In this document: piece by piece, positions 1-9,600 of the stretch | How positions within the stretch are numbered: position 1 is the stretch's first letter | Layout of the letters: every line of letters starts with the position of its first letter | NCBI RefSeq assembly: GCF_007997295.1 | Contig: NZ_VORY01000001.1 | Location: 434,001-498,000 of the forward strand | Origin: Gillisia hiemivivida | GTDB lineage: Bacteria; Bacteroidota; Bacteroidia; Flavobacteriales; Flavobacteriaceae | DNA: 64,000 nt | Direction of reading: 5' to 3' | The notes under the pieces: generated by a model | Databases searched by the model: none | Told to the model about the DNA's origin: nothing | The model's input: only the letters and a program-made list of their open reading frames with translations | Made by a program: the position numbers and the translations under genes

Positions 1-282
1 GTTTTTAAGACGAAAATTTCCGCGTTTTCGTAATCTCACCTCCAAAGAATCCCAGCTTTGCTCTTTCTCTTTAAATTTTAGAAAGGTTGTTATATATGTG
101 GAATCGTTGGTTTCTTTTTTAATATCTTTATTGGAGTACTTAAGGGAAATGTGCATCACCTCATTATTAATAAATAGAGCAGATGAAGTCTTTGGCAGGT
201 CGTTAATAGAATCCTGCGCAATAGAAATATTTATAAATAAAACTGTGGGGAGCAAAATACTGAGGATAGCAAATTTACTCAT
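1..282 (-). CDS. Exported protein, N-terminal part (runs off left edge)
   Basis: An ATG at 280-282 on the minus strand opens a frame that stays open for 94 codons to the window edge, so only the N-terminus is visible. It begins with MSKF and a hydrophobic stretch ending near IAQD (residues 21-24), a typical signal peptide with cleavage after IAQ. The visible mature part ends in a basic patch, RLRKRGNFRL. Flavobacterial exported proteins of unknown function with a VRxRGxFR-type patch look similar, but I cannot name a family from this fragment. The gene is divergent from the membrane protein that follows. The plus-strand frame over the same bases is its shadow. Confidence 0.7.
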   Translation of the reverse strand, partial: MSKFAILSILLPTVLFINISIAQDSINDLPKTSSALFINNEVMHISLKYSNKDIKKETNDSTYITTFLKFKEKEQSWDSLEVRLRKRGNFRLKN

Positions 283-384
283 AATAAGCGTATATTTAAC
301 TAAGATATTAAAAAACAGGCTATTAGAAAATATTTATCTATAATAAATTATAGAACATTTCTTACATTATCACTTTCGGCAATA

Positions 385-1059
385 ATGACGTATTTGTTCT
401 TTAGGTTTGAGATCGACTTTAATGTAGACCTTACCTTGCTTAGCATTGCGATTATTTTCCCCTTAGTATTTACCATTCGAAGCTCTTTTAAAAGAAGAGA
501 AAAGGCTTTAGAACATTTAAGTAAATTTGTGAGCTCCTTAAAAACGGTTCAGTATTACATTAGTAGCAACGATAAACTTCTTGAAGAGCGAAAAGCTGAA
601 ATAGACAAAATATTAAGCGAAATAAATTTAAAAACCATAGAGCATTTGTCTAAAAAAAATGCAGATATCAAGGGATTGGATGAAATTGTGCATCAAGTCT
701 ATGATTTTATTTCAAATCAGGAAAACCTAATCCCTTATAAGTTAAGAGATAGGGTTTTTAAATTTATGAAGGACACCCATGAGTCTATAGAAAATTTACA
801 TGCCATCCATATTCATAGAACTCCCATCAGCTTAATGGCTTACTGTGAAGTTTTTATATATATATTTCCTCTTATTTATGCTCCTACCATAATTTACAAC
901 TTGGGCGTAAATGACGCAGATTGGATTGCCTACTTTATTGTTTTAATGACCCAGTTTGGATTGATTTCTTTATATAATATCCAAAATCAATTGGAATATC
1001 CTTTTGATAATATTGGGGTAGACGATATCAATCTTAATAATTTTAAGTTGAAGCGCTAA
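385..1059 (+). CDS. Integral membrane protein of unknown function (start uncertain)
   Basis: The protein has 224 residues from this ATG. It has hydrophobic segments at about residues 1-10 and 14-30, a long charged helical middle (about 32-145) and two more hydrophobic segments at about 150-172 and 180-198. I do not recognise a named family. The reading frame is open upstream to codon 304-306, after a stop at 301-303. That extension reads like real protein, with a basic segment then a hydrophobic helix, so the true N-terminus probably lies near 307, where only ATT (not ATG/GTG/TTG) is available. The gene stands 85 bp ahead of the helicase gene and is probably a separate unit. Confidence 0.65.
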   Translation: MTYLFFRFEIDFNVDLTLLSIAIIFPLVFTIRSSFKRREKALEHLSKFVSSLKTVQYYISSNDKLLEERKAEIDKILSEINLKTIEHLSKKNADIKGLDEIVHQVYDFISNQENLIPYKLRDRVFKFMKDTHESIENLHAIHIHRTPISLMAYCEVFIYIFPLIYAPTIIYNLGVNDADWIAYFIVLMTQFGLISLYNIQNQLEYPFDNIGVDDINLNNFKLKR

Positions 1060-1144
1060 TTCTTTCATAAGTGAGGTAGATCGAAACTAAGGCTAAGAGA
1101 AAACATCATTTTATTTATAACTTTTAAATATTCCGTTTTTTAAA

Positions 1145-3631
1145 TTGAACAGGGCAGAACTTATAAAACTTGCAGAGAACTGGTTTGCTGAGCAGAACTG
1201 GAAATCATTTAAATTCCAAAGGGACACCTGGAAAAATTATCTTCAAAATAAAAATGGATTATTAAACGCTCCTACAGGAAGCGGAAAGACCTATGCTTTG
1301 TGGGTTCCTATTGTTTTAGAATACATCAAGAATAATCCAGACTATAAAACCAAACATAAAAAAGGACTTAAAGCAATCTGGATTACCCCGTTACGAGCGC
1401 TTTCAGTAGAAATAGAACAATCTGCCAAGAGATTTGCAGAGGAAATGGGCACTCAATTAACTGTTGGAATTAGAACTGGAGATACTTCGCAAAAAGAACG
1501 TGCAGCACAAAAGCGAATGATGCCGGATCTACTTATCACTACACCTGAGAGCCTTCAATTATTATTGTCATCCAAAGGCTACGACAAAACTTTCAAAGAT
1601 CTTAATGCCATTGTAATAGATGAGTGGCATGAAGTATTGGGGACAAAACGCGGTGTTCAAGTTGAATTAAGTTTATCCCGATTAAAATCGATCTCAAAAA
1701 AATTAAAGATCTGGGGGATTTCTGCAACAATTGGAAATCTTCAGGAAGCAAGAGAGGTCTTATTGGGTCCAGAATCTGTTGCTTATAAAAACTCGGTAAT
1801 GATCAAGGCAGATCTCAAGAAGAAAATAGATGTTCGCTCTATAATTCCGAAGAAAATGGAAAAGTTTCCGTGGAGAGGACATCTGGGTTTGCATTTAATT
1901 GCTGAGGTGGTCCCAATTATCAACAATTCAAAAACCACTTTAATATTTACCAATACACGCTCACAATGCGAACTCTGGTTTCAGAAATTAATGGAGAAAT
2001 ATCCTGAATTTGCCGGGGACGTGGCAATGCATCACGGAAGCATAAACAAGGAAACCAGACTTTGGGTAGAACAAGCCATTAGAAACGAATCTTTAAAAGC
2101 GGTGGTGTGTACTTCTAGTTTAGATCTTGGAGTTGATTTTGCACCTGTAGAAACTATCATTCAAATTGGTGGCCCAAAAGGAGTAGCAAGATTTATTCAG
2201 CGGGCGGGAAGAAGCGGACACCAGCCAGGAAAACAAAGTGTTATTTACTTTTTACCCACGCATGCTATCGAGTTAATTGAAGCTTCCGCATTGCAAAAAG
2301 CAGTGAATAAAACTGTCGTGGAAGATAGAATTCCGTATTTACTGAGTTTCGATGTTTTGGTGCAATACCTTACAACTCTTGCTGTCTCAGACGGATTTTT
2401 CCCTGCCGAGATCTATCCAGAGATCAAATCTACTTTTTGTTTTCAAGCAATAACCGAAGAACAATGGGAATGGGTGCTGAATTTTATTACCAAGGGAAGT
2501 CAGAGTTTGCAGGCTTATGACGAATATAAAAAGGTGGAAATAGAGGAAGACGGTAAATTTAAAGTGAATGATAAGGGAGTTGCCATGAGGCATAGGTTGC
2601 AAATTGGAACTATTGTGAGTGATGCTGTTCTCACTGTAAAATATATGAAAGGGGGCTTTATTGGAAGCATAGAAGAATGGTTCATTTCCAAATTAAAGCC
2701 TGGTGATGTGTTTACATTTGCAGGAAGAAACTTAGAATTGGTGCATATAAAGAATATGCAAGTGATTGTTAGGTCATCAAAAAGTAAAACTTCCAAAGTT
2801 CCCAGCTGGCAGGGAGGAAGAATGGCATTTTCTGCACAGATGAGCGAATTACTGCGAGAGGAAATGTACGAAGCTGCCGCTTCAATGGAAAAAGATACTG
2901 AAGGAAAAGCTAAGAAAACTTCAGAAGAATTAAAAGCCCTAAAACCCATTTTTGAAAGGCAATTACGAGAATCTATAATCCCGAAAAGCGATGAGTTTTT
3001 AATCGAAACTTTTAAGACAAGAGAAGGCTATCACGCCATTTTTTATCCTTTTGAGGGTAGATTTGTGCATGAAGCTCTTGGAAGTTTACTGGCATACAGG
3101 ATCAGTTTATTATTGCCAATAAGTTTTACGCTTGCATTTAATGATTATGGATTTGAGTTGCTTTCAGATCAAGAGATAAATATGGAACAGGTTCTCGATA
3201 ATAATCTTTTTTCAGCGGAGTTCCTGATGGACGATCTTTATAAAAGTTTAAATGCTACTGAAATGGCACGAAGAAAGTTTCGGGATGTGGCAGTTATTGC
3301 CGGTATGGTTTTTACGGGTTATCCCAATAAACTTATAAAAACAAAACACCTTCAGTCTAATTCGCAATTGCTTTTTAGTGTTTTTAGAGATTATGAGCCT
3401 GATAATCTTTTATTTCTTCAGGCTTTTCGAGAAACTTTTGAACATCAATTAGAGGAGGGTAGATTACGACAAGCTTTAGAACGCATCTCGCATCAGGAAA
3501 TAGTCTGGAAAGCCTGTGAGAAAGCAACTCCCTTTTCATTTCCAATAATTACAGATAGGCTTCGGGAGAAATTGACTTCAGAAAAAGTGGAAGACCGTAT
3601 CCGCAAAATGCTGAAACAATTAGAAAAGTGA
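1145..3631 (+). CDS. Ligase-associated DNA damage response DEXH-box helicase (Lhr-like)
   Basis: This 828-residue superfamily 2 helicase has a Walker A APTGSGKT at about residue 41, a DEWHEV Walker B box near 160, motif III SATIG near 197 and motif VI QRAGRSGH near 352. A winged-helix/Lhr-type C-terminal half follows. This matches the helicase of the bacterial ligase-associated DNA repair cluster (exonuclease, ATP-dependent ligase, helicase, PdeM phosphoesterase). TTG is the start: no ATG precedes the helicase core and the frame is closed just upstream. The next gene, 13 bp downstream, is PdeM, which supports the assignment. The ligase and exonuclease that normally accompany it are not in this window. 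Expected role: DNA unwinding in double-strand-break or damage repair in the cytoplasm. Confidence 0.88.
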   Translation: MNRAELIKLAENWFAEQNWKSFKFQRDTWKNYLQNKNGLLNAPTGSGKTYALWVPIVLEYIKNNPDYKTKHKKGLKAIWITPLRALSVEIEQSAKRFAEEMGTQLTVGIRTGDTSQKERAAQKRMMPDLLITTPESLQLLLSSKGYDKTFKDLNAIVIDEWHEVLGTKRGVQVELSLSRLKSISKKLKIWGISATIGNLQEAREVLLGPESVAYKNSVMIKADLKKKIDVRSIIPKKMEKFPWRGHLGLHLIAEVVPIINNSKTTLIFTNTRSQCELWFQKLMEKYPEFAGDVAMHHGSINKETRLWVEQAIRNESLKAVVCTSSLDLGVDFAPVETIIQIGGPKGVARFIQRAGRSGHQPGKQSVIYFLPTHAIELIEASALQKAVNKTVVEDRIPYLLSFDVLVQYLTTLAVSDGFFPAEIYPEIKSTFCFQAITEEQWEWVLNFITKGSQSLQAYDEYKKVEIEEDGKFKVNDKGVAMRHRLQIGTIVSDAVLTVKYMKGGFIGSIEEWFISKLKPGDVFTFAGRNLELVHIKNMQVIVRSSKSKTSKVPSWQGGRMAFSAQMSELLREEMYEAAASMEKDTEGKAKKTSEELKALKPIFERQLRESIIPKSDEFLIETFKTREGYHAIFYPFEGRFVHEALGSLLAYRISLLLPISFTLAFNDYGFELLSDQEINMEQVLDNNLFSAEFLMDDLYKSLNATEMARRKFRDVAVIAGMVFTGYPNKLIKTKHLQSNSQLLFSVFRDYEPDNLLFLQAFRETFEHQLEEGRLRQALERISHQEIVWKACEKATPFSFPIITDRLREKLTSEKVEDRIRKMLKQLEK

Positions 3632-3644
3632 TTAAATTTACGAG

Positions 3645-4280
3645 GTGATAGAAAAGATACACTTAGCCAATCAAACATTTATTTTGCATCCTTCCGGCAC
3701 TATGTTTTGGGAGGAGCAGGAAATGCTGCTTATTAGCGATGTGCATCTTGGAAAGATCTCGCATTTCCGAAAATATGGAAGCGCTGTTCCGCAGGCTGCT
3801 ATTTCAGAAAATTTCAGAAAAATGGATCAGGTGGTGGAATTCTTTTCACCAAGAAGTATTGTTTTTATGGGCGATCTTTTTCATAGTTCGTTGAATATGG
3901 AATGGGATCTATTTACACAATGGATGGAAACTATCGAAATTCCTGTAATCCTGGTTGCGGGAAATCATGATATTATCTCTGAATTGAAATATGAAGCTTT
4001 AGGAGTGAAGATCTATTCTGAAATGATATTGGGAAAAATCTTGCTAACGCACCACCCTGAAGAAAGAAAAGGCTTCTTTAATATTTGCGGACACCTTCAC
4101 CCCGGATTCAAATTAAGAGGGAACGGAAGGCAAACGCTTCAGTTACGTTGTTTTTATCAAAATAAAGAGCAGCTAATATTACCCGCATTTGGGGAGTTTA
4201 CAGGAAATTTCTGGATCTCACCAAGCGAGGGAGACCGTATCTTTGCAATAACCAAAACTGAAGTTATTTCAGTTTTTTAA
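3645..4280 (+). CDS. pdeM: Ligase-associated DNA damage response endonuclease PdeM
   Basis: This is a 211-residue calcineurin-like metallophosphoesterase. The metal-binding signature runs in order: SDVHLGK (about residue 31), MGDLFH (about 76), AGNHD (about 105), THHPEE (about 138) and CGHLHPG (about 150). Its size and position directly behind the Lhr-like helicase match PdeM of the ligase-associated repair cluster, a Mn-dependent phosphoesterase/endonuclease. The start is GTG with a plausible ribosome site (ACGAGG) just before it. The 13-bp gap to the helicase indicates one transcript. Confidence 0.85.
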   Translation: MIEKIHLANQTFILHPSGTMFWEEQEMLLISDVHLGKISHFRKYGSAVPQAAISENFRKMDQVVEFFSPRSIVFMGDLFHSSLNMEWDLFTQWMETIEIPVILVAGNHDIISELKYEALGVKIYSEMILGKILLTHHPEERKGFFNICGHLHPGFKLRGNGRQTLQLRCFYQNKEQLILPAFGEFTGNFWISPSEGDRIFAITKTEVISVF

Positions 4281-4292
4281 ACTTGAGAAATT

Positions 4293-5087
4293 ATGTACAA
4301 AAGATTAGCTATTGTCAATTTGTTATCGGTAATAACCGCTATTCTAGCCAGTTATTTTTCTCAGCTAGTCGGAATTAATGGGAATACAATAGGTAGTTTA
4401 AGTGCCGAATATGAAAATCTTTTCACTCCTGCAGGTTATGCTTTTGCTATTTGGGGACCTATTTACATAGCGCTGCTAATATTTTCAATTTATCAGGTTT
4501 ACAGATCTTATTCTGATGAGCCTAAGGATGGAAATGAGTTCAAGACCGGGCCTTGGTTTTATATTGCAAATTTCGCAAATGCTTCATGGGTATTCGCGTG
4601 GCTTTATGAGTATACTTTGATTTCGGTAATTTTGATGCTTATAATGTTAACCAGTCTTATCGCAATTATTATAAAAACCAATATGGAACGTTGGGATGCA
4701 CCAATTAGGATCATTGGTTTTTACTGGTGGCCAATATGTTTGTATTCCGGATGGATTACAGTAGCTACTATAGCCAATATAACTGCGTATTTGGCTAAAT
4801 TAGGATGGGATGGTGGTTTATTTACCGAGGTTCAATGGGCTATGATCATGATTGCCGCAGCAACTGTAATTAATATTACAATTATCCATACCAGAAACAT
4901 GAGAGAATTTGCTTTGGTCGGAGTGTGGGCCTTGGTAGCGATCTATGTAAAACAGCTTGATGAAAATACTACATTAGCCTATGTAGGTTTAATTGCCGCA
5001 GTGCTAATTTTTCTTAATATAGCTTATCATGGTTATGTTAACAGGAAGAGCAATCCAATGCATAAGATGATGTCTGGAAATTCTTAG
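4293..5087 (+). CDS. TspO/MBR-related tryptophan-rich membrane protein
   Basis: The protein has 264 residues and about seven hydrophobic segments from residue 5 to 255, rich in Trp. The stretch FTPAGYAFAIWGPIY near residue 45 is the motif that leads automatic annotation to the TspO/MBR tryptophan-rich sensory family. It is longer than classical TspO (about 160 residues, five helices), so it belongs to the longer Bacteroidota branch whose ligand is unknown. It starts 12 bp after pdeM and may be cotranscribed. Its stop overlaps the convergent reductase gene by 4 bp. Confidence 0.7.
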   Translation: MYKRLAIVNLLSVITAILASYFSQLVGINGNTIGSLSAEYENLFTPAGYAFAIWGPIYIALLIFSIYQVYRSYSDEPKDGNEFKTGPWFYIANFANASWVFAWLYEYTLISVILMLIMLTSLIAIIIKTNMERWDAPIRIIGFYWWPICLYSGWITVATIANITAYLAKLGWDGGLFTEVQWAMIMIAAATVINITIIHTRNMREFALVGVWALVAIYVKQLDENTTLAYVGLIAAVLIFLNIAYHGYVNRKSNPMHKMMSGNS

Positions 5088-6442
5088 ACCATACCTTTAA
5101 TGTCATTTCCCCAGGTTGGATACGCATAGATCATAGTCTTTAATTCCTTGCATGTTAATTTTCCACACATTGCCATTACAAACATATTTATGATCTCAGA
5201 AGCTTCCGGGCCTATTAAATGAGCGCCTAAAACAAGATCGGTTTTTTTATCTACTAGAGTCTTGTAAGCATATTCCTCTGTATTCACTCTTTTTGCATTA
5301 AACCATGTTGGCACCAACTTATGCTCTAGCCTATAATTATATCCTTTTTCTTTAGCTTCTTTTTCTGAAAGCCCTACGGAAGCAATATTAGGAAGTGTAA
5401 ATACTATGGAAGGTTGCGGAGGAAAATTTACTTCTTCAGGCTTGTTTGGGTTTAATAGATTGGCAATTACAATTAGTGCTTCTTGGGAGGAAAGTGGAGT
5501 CAAAGGCAGGCCTTCACTGTCTGATACATCTCCACAAGCAAAAACATTTTCATTAGTTGGATTCTGAAGATATTTATTTACAGAAACTCCTTTTTTGCTA
5601 AAAGAAACCTTCCCTTTTTCAAGATCTAGCTCTTCTATAGATGGAACTCTTCCAGCGGTATTAATAACGAGTTCTGCTTTTTCTGAAATTTCCTTTCCAT
5701 CTTGTTTTGCAGTAACTCGGTAATTTTTTCTTAGTTTTTCTATTTCTGAAACTTCAGCATTAAAAATGAATTTTATTCCTAGTTTTTCTGAAGCAGTGAC
5801 AAGATAACCCACCATGTCCTCATCAAAGTTAGTGAGAGGTCTGGAAGCGATGTCCATCATGGTTACTTTTACTCCAAGGCGTGCTGCCATATGGGCGAAC
5901 TCCATCCCAATATAACCAGCTCCAACAAAGATCATATTTTCGGGTAAATGCTTTAAATTTAAAAAGTCGTCACTTACAATAGCATGTTCCCTTCCCGGAA
6001 TCTTTAATTCCATTGGCCTTTGCCCAGTTGCAATTACTATTTTTTTAGCTATAATTGTTTTCCCTTCTACCGATAGCGTATTTTTATCTAAGAATTTCGG
6101 GGATTGATGAAACATAGTAACCCCCAGTTTTTCAAAATCTTTTTCTGTCGCTGCTGGAACTGCATCTACAAAAGTTTCTTTGAAAGCCATAAGATCTTCC
6201 CAACTGAATTCAGGCATTTTGGTAATTCCAAAACCTTTCATTTTATGAGCACGATCTATGATTTCTGTAAGGCCTAATAAAACTTTTTTGGGATCGCAAC
6301 CTCTGTTAGAACAAGTTCCTCCAAATTCACGACTGTCTGCAATTGCAACTTTCCAGCCTTCTTTCACACATGCTGTAGCTACTTTTTTACCAGCGGTACC
6401 AGTTCCAATTACAAAAACATCGTATTCTTCAAATTTTGACAT
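5084..6442 (-). CDS. FAD/NAD(P)-dependent pyridine nucleotide-disulfide oxidoreductase
   Basis: The 452-residue protein has the class I flavoprotein disulfide reductase layout. There is an N-terminal GTGTAGKK dinucleotide loop (residues 13-20), the redox pair C44-x4-C49 in GGTCSNRGCDP, a second nucleotide loop GAGYIGMEFA near residue 174, the FAD motif FACGDV near 312, and a C-terminal dimerisation domain. It is in the glutathione reductase / dihydrolipoyl dehydrogenase / mercuric reductase superfamily. There is no neighbouring 2-oxoacid dehydrogenase gene and the usual C-terminal His-Pro pair of those enzymes is not evident (the end reads YAYPTWGND). The substrate is therefore open; the closest annotation is a generic NAD(P)/FAD-dependent oxidoreductase. 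Convergent with the TspO-like gene. Confidence 0.82.
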   Translation of the reverse strand: MSKFEEYDVFVIGTGTAGKKVATACVKEGWKVAIADSREFGGTCSNRGCDPKKVLLGLTEIIDRAHKMKGFGITKMPEFSWEDLMAFKETFVDAVPAATEKDFEKLGVTMFHQSPKFLDKNTLSVEGKTIIAKKIVIATGQRPMELKIPGREHAIVSDDFLNLKHLPENMIFVGAGYIGMEFAHMAARLGVKVTMMDIASRPLTNFDEDMVGYLVTASEKLGIKFIFNAEVSEIEKLRKNYRVTAKQDGKEISEKAELVINTAGRVPSIEELDLEKGKVSFSKKGVSVNKYLQNPTNENVFACGDVSDSEGLPLTPLSSQEALIVIANLLNPNKPEEVNFPPQPSIVFTLPNIASVGLSEKEAKEKGYNYRLEHKLVPTWFNAKRVNTEEYAYKTLVDKKTDLVLGAHLIGPEASEIINMFVMAMCGKLTCKELKTMIYAYPTWGNDIKGMV

Positions 6443-6620
6443 AATTATTCTCTTAAATCGAGTTGAAATTAATTAAAAATTAACCAGAATGTTGATTTCT
6501 AGACGGTTTTAGGCTGAAATTAACACGCCCATCAAATTTCACGCGATTAAATTTTGGATTTGTACACAAAATAATATTAATATTTTGGGAGGGATAGCTT
6601 CAGCGATTATCTTTGCCGCA

Positions 6621-9600
6621 ATGAGTAACGCAACTATTGCCCAAACATTTGCAAAGTCTCTGCAACAGCAGAAACTTGAGAATTTTATTGCCTCTTCCCA
6701 AAATAATCTCACAAAAATTCAATTAAAAGGACTGGTAGGATCGTCATTATCCTATGTGCTTTCCAATGCTTTTAGCACTGCAGAACGACCATTTCTATTG
6801 ATATTTAATGATAAAGAAGAAGCTGCCTATTATTTGAACGATCTAGAACAATTAATGGGGGATAAGAATGTGCTTTTTTATCCGGGTAGTTATCGCAGGC
6901 CTTATGAACTTGAGGAAACAGATAATGCGAACGTGCTTTTAAGGGCAGAGGTTTTAAACCGCATTAATTCTCGAAAAAAACCGGCACTTATAGTTACTTA
7001 TCCAGATGCTTTATTCGAGAAAGTAGTTACCAGAAAAGAATTAGAAAAGAGCACTTTGAAGATCGCCGTTGGGGATCAGCTTTCTTTAGATTTTGTAAAT
7101 GAAGTTCTTTTTGAATATAAATTTACTCGAGTAGATTTTGTAACCGAACCGGGAGAATTTTCTGTGCGTGGTGGAATTATTGATGTCTTTTCCTTCAGTA
7201 ATGATGAGCCATATAGAATAGAATTCTTCGGAAATGAAGTGGATAGCATCAGAAGTTTCGATGTAGAAACTCAGCTTTCAACAGAAAAAGTAAAGAAGAT
7301 CTCGGTAATGCCGAATGTGGAACACAAACGTTTGGATGAGGTTAGGGAAAGTTTCTTGAAATATATTTCAGAAAAAACCATTGTCTTTATCAAGAATCCG
7401 GAATTGCTTTCTGGAGAAATGGACAAGTTATTTGGAAAGGCCCAAGAAGCATTTGCCAAATTAGGGGATGATATTAAACATAACAAACCGGAAGAATTAT
7501 TTTGTTCTTCAGGACTTTTAACCCAACAGTTAGAAGAATTCAAAGTTGTAAATCTTGGTAACCTTACCAATCTACGCAAGAAATCTAGCACTGCAGTAGT
7601 AGATGCAGGGGAGATTATAGAATTCCAAACCAAGCCGCAGCCATCATTTAATAAGCAGTTTGATCTACTGATAGATAACTTGATAGAAAATCAAGAATCA
7701 GGATACAAGAATTATATCTTTTGTGTGAGTGAGCAGCAAGCCAAGAGATTCCATGATATATTCGAAGATCAAGAGCGGGAAGTGAAATACAAAACTCTGG
7801 TGCTTTCTATGTATCAAGGTTTTATAGATGAAGATTCTAAAATGGTGTGTTATACAGACCATCAGATCTTCGAGCGTTATCATAAATTCCATTTAAAGAA
7901 TGGGTATGCTAAAAAGCAGGCCATTACTTTACAGGAGCTTACGAATTTAGAAGTAGGAGATTATGTTACGCATATAGATCACGGAATCGGGAAGTTTGGC
8001 GGACTTCAAAAGATCGATGTGGAAGGGAAGATGCAGGAAGCCATCAAATTATTCTACGGGGAGCGCGATATTTTGTATTTGAGTATTCATTCTCTACATA
8101 AGATCTCAAAATTCAACGGAAAGGATGGGAAACCACCAAAAATATATAAACTAGGTAGTAATGCCTGGAAAAACTTAAAACAGAAGACCAAGGCCAGAGT
8201 CAAGCATATCGCTTATAATCTAATTGAACTATATGCAAAGCGTAGAACTCAGGAAGGTTTTCAATATGGGCCAGATTCGTATTTGCAGTTAGAACTCGAA
8301 GCTTCGTTTTTATATGAAGATACTCCAGACCAAAGCACAGCTACAGCAGCAGTAAAGGAAGATATGGAGAGCCCAAGACCTATGGACCGTTTGGTTTGTG
8401 GAGATGTAGGTTTTGGAAAGACCGAAGTGGCTATTCGTGCAGCTTTTAAAGCCGTAGATAACGGAAAACAAGTAGCTATTCTAGTTCCTACTACCATTCT
8501 TGCTTTTCAGCATCATAAAACCTTTACAGAAAGGCTTAAAGATTTCCCAGTTACCGTAGATTATTTAAATCGTTTTAGAACTGCAAAAGAACGCAAGCAA
8601 ACCCTTGAAGATCTTGAAAGCGGAAGGGTGGATATTATTATTGGAACTCATCAGTTAGTCAGCAAGGCAGTAAAATTCAAAGATCTTGGGTTGTTGGTGG
8701 TAGATGAAGAACAAAAATTTGGGGTAGCGGTAAAAGATAAATTGAAAACCATCAAGGAAAATGTAGATACACTTACTCTAACTGCAACGCCAATTCCGCG
8801 TACGCTTCAGTTTAGTTTGATGGCAGCGAGAGATCTTTCTACCATTACCACACCGCCGCCAAACCGTTATCCTATTGAAACCAATGTGATTCGTTTTTCA
8901 GAAGAAACTATTCGTGATGCCATTTCTTATGAGATGCAACGTGGAGGACAGGTTTTCTTTATTCATAACAGGATCGAGAACATCAAGGAAGTTGCCGGAA
9001 TGATCCAGCGCTTGGTGCCAGATGCTAAAGTTGGGGTAGGACACGGACAAATGGAAGGGAAAAAGTTGGAAAAACTGATGTTGAGTTTTATGAACAGTGA
9101 ATTTGATGTGTTGGTTTCTACCACTATTGTTGAAAGCGGACTGGATGTTACCAATGCGAATACCATCTTTATTAATAACGCCAATAACTTTGGGCTTTCA
9201 GATCTGCACCAGATGCGCGGTAGAGTAGGACGAAGCAATAAAAAGGCTTTTTGTTATTTCATCACTCCGCCATATTCTGCAATGACAGACGATGCCAGAA
9301 AACGAATTACGGCTTTAGAGCAATTTTCTGATCTGGGAAGCGGAATAAACATCGCTATGAAAGATCTTGAGATTCGTGGAGCAGGAGATCTTCTTGGAGG
9401 AGAGCAAAGTGGATTTATAAATGATATTGGTTTTGATACCTATCAGAAAATATTGAATGAAGCTATTCAAGAGCTGAAAGAGAATGAATTCAAAGATCTT
9501 TATGAGGACACCACTGCTGCCGAGGATAAAGTATTTGTAAAAGATACCCAGATAGATACCGATTTCGAGTTGTTGTTCCCAGACGATTATATCAATAATA

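Noticed and set aside
98-343. Plus-strand frame of 81 codons at the left edge
   Set aside because: It is antisense to an exported-protein N-terminus with a clean signal peptide on the minus strand (1-282).
6585-6620. TTG start for mfd at 6585
   Set aside because: The 12 extra residues are hydrophobic and unlike Mfd N-termini, and the TTG sits in promoter-like AT-rich DNA.
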